DNA of 64,000 bases from the NCBI RefSeq assembly GCF_050624435.1, contig NC_134545.1, positions 85,836,063 through 85,900,062 on the forward strand, read 5' to 3'. The notes beneath the pieces were generated by a model. The model did no database searches. It was not told where the DNA came from and saw only the letters and a list, made by a program, of their open reading frames with translations. A program made the translations under genes and the position numbers. Position 1 is the stretch's first letter. Each line of letters begins with the position of its first letter. The DNA is from Tenrec ecaudatus (taxonomy: Eukaryota > Chordata > Mammalia > Afrosoricida > Tenrecidae). This document shows, piece by piece, positions 58,886 through 64,000 of the stretch.

Positions 58886-59330
58886 TTTTATGCAAAGGGT
58901 AAATGTATATTAAGAAAGCATCCCAATCCAGTGCTGTCCAAGCCCAACATTAACCCATGTGTCCAACACAGATCTACATAGTCCTCCTCACTGTCAAAAA
59001 CACACACAATGACACCGACTGCAGGAGGAAACCAGAATCATTGAGCATGTAAGCATCTCAGCACTGGCAGGGGTCTCCACACAGCTGCTCCAGCACCCAG
59101 GGCTACATCAGGGTAGGTCCATGTGGCTTCTCCTCGGGGTTGTCTGGCAGGAAGTGAGCCTGACCAGCTGAAGCAGGGAACTGGCTAAGGCAGCTGCACT
59201 CTGGTTGGATCATCAGAGAGCAAGAGACCAGAAAACTAGAAAGGTGAGTCTCACTGAGCCATTTATCTCTCAACCCTTCAATTACTCCCACATGTGTTTA
59301 TCGGTCAGGTTGGCACAGTAAACCTTAACG
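58797..59330 (-). mobile_element. LTR-like fossil repeat, family A copy 3
   Basis: Reverse copy of the family also at 34712-35303 and 43270-43803 (starts gtgttagtctgggtaaacta). Carries a TA microsatellite. Confidence 0.5.
58839..58880. repeat. (AT)21 microsatellite
   Basis: A pure 42-base AT run inside an LTR-like repeat. Confidence 0.96.
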
Positions 59331-61285
59331 ATCTCTGTGTCTAATGTTCTTTGCAGCCCCTTTATTGTGGCATGGCCAGCTAACTTTCGTCTAGCGTAGG
59401 CAGTCGGTGGAGACCACCCCCTTCTCCCTAATCTACCTTTCAGAAGCACAGCCATTGACTGAGTGAGTGGCTCTTCTTCAAGAGAGCCCGAGTGGAGAAC
59501 CTTGGGGTGGGAGGACGGGGAGTCATCGGTGGGGCATCTTGGAATCCCCAGGGTAGAACCTAGCTTGCTAGCATGTGCAACCCATTGTCCTGCTCATCCT
59601 CGCTCAGGCCACAGCCCGGAATGACTTTCTGAATACGTGTTCTGCAGCCATGTGACACACGGGGAGGAGCTAGAGATGTGTGCTCCAGACATCAACATAC
59701 ATGCGTACCAGCCAGAACCCACCACTAGGTGGTCCCAGGCCAGGCTTTCTTCTCGGAACCCTTCCCCTGATGAAGGGTGGGCGCGACTGGGGTCACTACC
59801 AGCTGGGAGACAGAACGCATACAATAATTAGAAGGAAAAAAGGGGGGCTCTTCCTCAACACATTTTAGTATCATCTGATAAAATCGTCTCATTCTATATA
59901 TGCTTATTTCCAATGCCTACAATGTTGACTGCAAATATCTACAACCTTCGGTGCTCAACCGGCACAAGCATATGAGGTTCAATGTCCTGCCAGCCTCCTC
60001 TTAGCCTTAAAAGCACTGTTACCCTGCCCTCATTTGGAGCCTGACTGGTTGGATCAGGGGTCGATACAGAACTCCAATAGGCCAATCAGAGTGGTTCTTC
60101 CAGGCAGTCGAAGTTGGCATACAGAGCCTTTAGTTTGTTCTTAGTGCACTGTCAGGGTGAGAGGGACAGCCATTTCCTGACTTGTGTAGTTAGGCAATCT
60201 TCCTCCCTTTGCTGGTCGTAGGGCGCGAAGGCGGTGTGTTTCTAGGCTGATGCTTCCTCCCCTTCTCAACTCCTTCCAGCTGGGTGTCCTGGACTTAGGA
60301 AACCAAGTTCCACTTCCGGGCTTGGAAGGTGGTGTCCCTTCTGTAGCACAAGGATGGCTGTGGAGGGAGAAGCCACACCCTCAGTCCTCTTCCCCCCTCT
60401 CCTGCGTGGGGAGCCCCTGCCCCCCAAGGCAGTTGTTGGCTCTGTAACTTCCGACTACCTCTCCCTAGTGGGCTTCACCACTTCAGCCTAAGCTGCAGTC
60501 CCTACTTTTAAGATCTATCATGTCTAACCCTGCCTGGGGCAGACCCCCTCCACCTCCAAAAATGGAAGCTATTCCATTACATCTTAAAGTACAGGTTAAG
60601 TAGCTGTAAGAAAATGTGACAGCCAGCCTGTCAGAGGTGGGCTGGGCTTGCCAAAACTTGGTGTGCTGAGTCTGGGGCCAGGCAGTTTGTTCAAGGTGAG
60701 CCGGTGAGAGGCAGGAAATGAGGGGTAAGGGGCATGGTGGGGGCCAAGGGACCAAGCTCCAGCTTTACATAGAGCCAAGTATGTAAATGCCTGTCTAACA
60801 AAGGCAGATGGACCACCAAGATATATGGACTACATTGGGGAGCAACACCCAAGGCTAGAGGTAGAATACGGGGATCTAGGGAAAAGAGGAAGAAGAGGAG
60901 AGGACAGAATTTCAGCTTGAGGACAGAGGTACCTGGACCCTGAGAGCAAAAGCCTTGCTCCACTCATGAGAAGTTGGGGGCTCTGGAAGGTTTTAGCCCC
61001 TTGAACATCTCACAAGATGCTCTACACTGGTGTTGCCCCAAGAGGGCGTTACATCCCCTGGGAGGCTGCAAAAGCAGATAACTACACTGTATCTTGGATT
61101 ACGGTCTCGTCCAAAAGTTTTCATTGCCAGGGGGACACTGAGTAATTTTTCCCCTGAAAAGTGGGTGGTAGGCCAAATCATTTGGGGAGCTGATGTGCTA
61201 CAATGAATACTGGAGATGCTTTTCCCACCTGCTCCTCCCACCTGCCTTTCATCAGAGAGAGAGAATCTTGCATTGATTTGCAGAT
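59331..61285. other. Intergenic DNA, no gene recognised
   Basis: Largely unique-looking. It includes GC-moderate stretches and short open frames without domains. No RNA gene or firm repeat was seen. It is the longest repeat-free stretch of the right half. Confidence 0.45.
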
Positions 61286-61287
61286 AT

Positions 61288-61425
61288 TCTTTTTTTTAAA
61301 ACATTTAATTAGGGGCTCATACAGCTCTTATCATAATCCATACGTGCATCAATTGTGTAAAGCACATCTGTACATTCTTTGCCCTCATCATTTTCAAAGC
61401 ATTTGCTCTCCACTTAAGCCAGAGT
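61288..61425 (-). mobile_element. L1 3' end, short
   Basis: Antisense, with aaaacatttaattaggggct and tttgccctcatcattttcaa, about 135 bp. The flanking duplication is not clear. Confidence 0.8.
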
Positions 61426-61790
61426 CCAGGCTCAGGCCTGTTTCCTTCCTTGTCCCCACTTCTGGTGTCTCCCACAGATACTGTCTAGCCAGGGTGAATT
61501 AGGGCTTTCCCATCTCAGTAGGCTGAGGGTCCTGAGGCTTCAATTTTGAGCCGCTTCAAAGCCTTTCTGGAAGGAGATAAGTGAAACAGAATGAACAAAT
61601 GACAAGTGAATGAATACATCATCCCTGCACTCCATGCCTCCCCACCCCACCTCCATCTAAAATTACCTTTCAAGCTTCAGTCTCCCTTATCAGCCTCTCA
61701 CATGACCAACACTTTCCTAACATGGCCACTCTCCTGGGGCTGAGTCATCACCGTCACCTACATCAGTCCCCAACACCAACCAATCATAAC
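61426..61790. other. Intergenic DNA, nothing recognised
   Basis: No gene or clear repeat was seen. Confidence 0.4.
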
Positions 61791-61794
61791 TAGC

Positions 61795-61985
61795 ACCAGA
61801 CCCTGGAGGAAGTGTTTGATGTGGGTTCATTCATTTACACTGCGATGTAGTGCAGATTCTTATGTTCATTTAACAGGGGGCAAAAACAAGGCCTTGAGAG
61901 GTGAAGTCACTTGTCCAAGATCATGTCGATTGACGATGGGCCCATGGTTCAGATTCCAGCAGTCTGACTTCAGAATCAGTATGTT
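61795..61985 (-). repeat. MIR fragment
   Basis: ccttgagaggtgaagtcact and tgtccaagatcatgtcg, antisense MIR core followed by the tRNA-like region (gttcagattccagcag). Confidence 0.65.
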
Positions 61986-61993
61986 ATGAAGTA

Positions 61994-62188
61994 CTGGGAG
62001 CCTATATGTTGGGCTGCTAATCCCAGGTCAGCTGTTCCAATCCACCAGCAGCTCTGAAGGAGAACAATGGTGTTTTCTGCCCCTGTAAAGATGTTCAGTC
62101 TCCGAAACCTAAAAGGACAGCTCTAGTTTGTCCTACAGAGTTGCTGGGAGTCCGAATCCACTCAGTGGCAATGGATTTGGTTTGGGGT
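61994..62188 (+). repeat. AfroSINE, sense
   Basis: Sense orientation with ctgggagcctatatgttggg, then caatccaccagcagctctga, ending gtggcaatggatttggtttg. One of two sense copies. Confidence 0.88.
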
Positions 62189-62600
62189 TAGTTATACGCT
62201 CTCATTTTCTCCTCTTTCCTTTTCTAGAACCCCCAACCGACACTCACTCACACGCCTCCTGTGCACGCTGCATATGGGGGTCCTGAGAGCAGTTGCTCTG
62301 TAGCTTTACTCTGCTGGGTGCGCCCCTCTAATCACAAGCACCTCTGCTCCTCGTTTGTGCTGCAAAGCCAGCTCGTCAGAAGCATACACTCTCCATAGTC
62401 TCCAAGACCCAGCGTGGGGAGAGAGACCGGCAAAGGGCAGCTCAGCTCAGGTGTGTGTGTCTGTTGAGAGGGGCATAGGCTAATGGAGGTGCCTTCTTGG
62501 CGAACCGTTTGTTTGGTCTGTTTTGAGAAGACTCATAAAGGCACTCGGATGGGAAGGCTGGGGAGCAGGAGCTTGCAAAGATGACCTTGCAGACCAGTTT
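62189..62600. other. Intergenic DNA, nothing recognised
   Basis: No gene or clear repeat was seen. Confidence 0.4.
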
Positions 62601-62612
62601 AGCCCATCCAAC

Positions 62613-62673
62613 ATTTTTTTTATATATATGAATCATTTTATTGAGGGGTCTTATAACAATCCATACATCAATT
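62613..62673 (-). mobile_element. 61-bp L1 3' end with target-site duplication
   Basis: A complete but minimal L1 insertion: T/A-rich tail, aatcattttattgaggggtc, ccatacatcaatt. It is flanked by AGCCCATCCAAC and AGCCCAACCAAC (62601-62612 and 62674-62685, one mismatch). Confidence 0.88.
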
Positions 62674-62790
62674 AGCCCAACCAACGTTAGCCAGTGCCCA
62701 GTTTCACATTGAGGGGAGGGAAACTGGGGAAAGAGTGGGAGCGAGGTGTGCACGGTGATTTCCATAGGACTGGGATCACCTGGAGCAGTA

Positions 62791-62904
62791 CCATATATAC
62801 TTGAGTGTAAGCTGACCCAAATATCAGCCGAGGAACCTAATCTTACCAGCAAAACTGCATTAAAAATGTGCTGGAAAACTCGGCTTATACATGAGCCTAT
62901 ATGG
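62791..62904 (+). mobile_element. TA-flanked MITE, copy 2
   Basis: A 114-bp element. The ends CCATATATACTTGAG and (reversed) CCATATAGGCTCATG are imperfect inverted repeats, with TA on each side (62789-62790 and 62905-62906). Intact counterpart of 50818-51103. Confidence 0.8.
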
Positions 62905-63213
62905 TAATTCATGGTTTCACACCTCCACATGCACCTCCTCCAGATCATCCAGTGTCCTCAGTCATGTTTATCATCAATTTTAATCAAAAACAATCTGTGC
63001 TTGATCTATTATTGCTTAAATAGGTTTTCTGAATTAATAGTAACAATCAGTTGTTTTATAAAATCTTTCTACATTGAATTACGCTATTAATTACAACATG
63101 ACTAGAGCAGGAGCCTTAAATTTTTTTCTCCTCCTTTAATTACTACTTCTCTCTCAAAAACCTATCGATACCGATTCACAAATACTTGTTACCACAATAT
63201 GAGGGGGATCTTT

Positions 63214-63333
63214 AAAAGTTTCACAGGTTGGTCAGTGATGAGCAAAGATCACCATCTTTCGTTTGAGTCTCACGACCATGAGACCAACCCATGCACCGCT
63301 CTGAGACCGAAGGGGGAAAAAAAGTTTCACAGG
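63214..63333 (+). repeat. 14-bp target-site duplication around the snoRNA copy
   Basis: AAAAGTTTCACAGG occurs exactly at both ends of the insert, in the mariner 5' region. It shows the empty site and dates the insertion as later than the mariner. Confidence 0.95.
63228..63319 (+). pseudogene. SNORD32A: SNORD32A-like C/D-box snoRNA retrocopy
   Basis: The insert reads as a C/D-box snoRNA. C box GTGATGA lies at 63235-63241 and D box CTGA at 63301-63304, with closing stem GGTC (63230-63233) and GACC (63305-63308). The body, with accatctttcgtttgagtct and ccaacccatgcaccgctctg, matches U32A (SNORD32A) as I remember it. In mammals that snoRNA is processed from an RPL13A intron and guides 2'-O-methylation of 18S and 28S rRNA. 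The insert ends in a short A tail. It is bounded by perfect 14-bp duplications AAAAGTTTCACAGG (63214-63227 and 63320-63333) at a TT/AAAA site, the L1 endonuclease preference. So it is a retroposed copy, not the host gene. Without an intronic host it is probably silent, although its boxes look intact. Confidence 0.9.
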
Positions 63334-64000
63334 TCATGCGTATTATGGAAAAATTATGCATGAGGTTTCTCTGCACCAGAATAAATTCATACTAACTTGC
63401 TATAACATGTCTGAGCAGGATTTTGTTTAAGGCGTTAAGGATAAGACATCAGTTGGGAAAGAGCCCTATCAGCAAAACAAGTTCTGTTCAAATTAAAGCA
63501 AAAATAAACACCATCTTATGGTGAAGTTTGGGTGGGAAAATGGTGAAATCATTGATGTATTACAAAAGAAGTTTATGGTGACAATTCCCTAAGGAAATCA
63601 GCAAATACACATTTTAAGAAGTGACTAGATGTTGACGATGAAGCCCGCAGCAGCAGACCACCTGCATCAATGATCACAGAAACAACCTTGCCCGTACCCT
63701 AACTGTAGAAAACAACAGCACAGACACTAGCCAGCATCATAAGCATTTCAATTTGTTGAGCTGACACAATTATGACTGAAAAACTAAAGTTGAGCAAACT
63801 TTCTGCACAGTGTGTGCCAAAACCATTGTGCCCAGAGAAGCTGCAGATAAGAGCAAAACTTCTAATGGCAGTTCTACCCAAGTCGGATCAAGATCCTGAA
63901 GTATTTCTTTAAAGAATTATAACAGGAGATGAAGCATGGCTTTACCAGTTAAATCCCAAAGAGTATAATCAGCCATGATTACCCAGAGCAGGAAGTGGTC

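Larger units (their letters stand above)
63202..64000 (+). mobile_element. Mariner transposon, runs off the window end
   Basis: The transposase remnant begins at ATG 63407 with MSEQDFV, then a stop, and EPYQQNKFCS in the same frame. SVQIKAKINT-like and EVFL/RIITGDEAWLY follow downstream (about 63885-63945), matching mariner transposases of the SETMAR/Hsmar type. Several stops and frame changes make it dead. It differs clearly from the mariner at 40430. The left end near 63202 is approximate and a snoRNA copy interrupts it. Confidence 0.85.

Noticed and set aside
63228-63319. SNORD33 or SNORD34 instead of SNORD32A
   Set aside because: The body follows the U32A pattern (catctttcgtttgagtctca, ccatgcaccgctctgagacc). 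U33 differs in both guide regions.
59331-64000. Start of LBX1, the next gene in human
   Set aside because: No homeodomain or LBX-like exon is visible on either strand. LBX1 should lie further right.

Overview
The window is nuclear DNA from a placental mammal of the Afrotheria, most likely a tenrec (Echinops telfairi or a close relative). Three lines of evidence support this. Thirteen tRNA-derived AfroSINE copies are present. RTE-clade LINE fragments of the afrotherian type occur, one with an AAC-repeat tail and one with a YADD box. There are also two non-autonomous hAT elements of the SPIN type, which among afrotherians are known from tenrecs. The species call is inference. AfroSINE and RTE alone would also fit elephant or hyrax.

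Only one protein-coding gene can be supported: TLX1 (HOX11), a T-box-unrelated homeobox gene, on the + strand in three coding exons (12269-12824, 14800-15037, 17215-17437; 338 residues). It has a CpG-rich promoter and 5' UTR and a 3' UTR ending near an AATAAA at 18239. In human, TLX1 lies upstream of LBX1. The 46 kb after TLX1 here contain no gene and no part of LBX1, which should lie beyond the right edge.

Layout: 1-11.9 kb is upstream DNA, poor in repeats, with candidate regulatory blocks near 3.0, 4.2-4.7 and 7.2-7.5 kb. It also holds an old L1/L2/AfroSINE patch at 8.8-10.7 kb. 11.9-18.3 kb is TLX1. 18.3-26.7 kb is repeat-poor, with CpG-rich patches at 20.2-20.6, 22.4-22.5 and 24.5-24.8 kb. 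26.7-59.3 kb is dense with repeats: RTE, poly-A-tailed L1 3' ends, old L1M, AfroSINE, hAT, mariner, a TA-flanked MITE and LTR fossils, many nested with readable target-site duplications. 59.3-64 kb is mixed and ends inside a mariner transposon.

The most notable object is in that terminal mariner. A SNORD32A-like C/D-box snoRNA copy sits there between perfect 14-bp target-site duplications at an L1-type TT/AAAA site. It keeps its C box, D box and closing stem, so it is a retroposed snoRNA inside a DNA-transposon fossil.

All family names come from reading the sequence and remembered consensus sequences. No database search was run.
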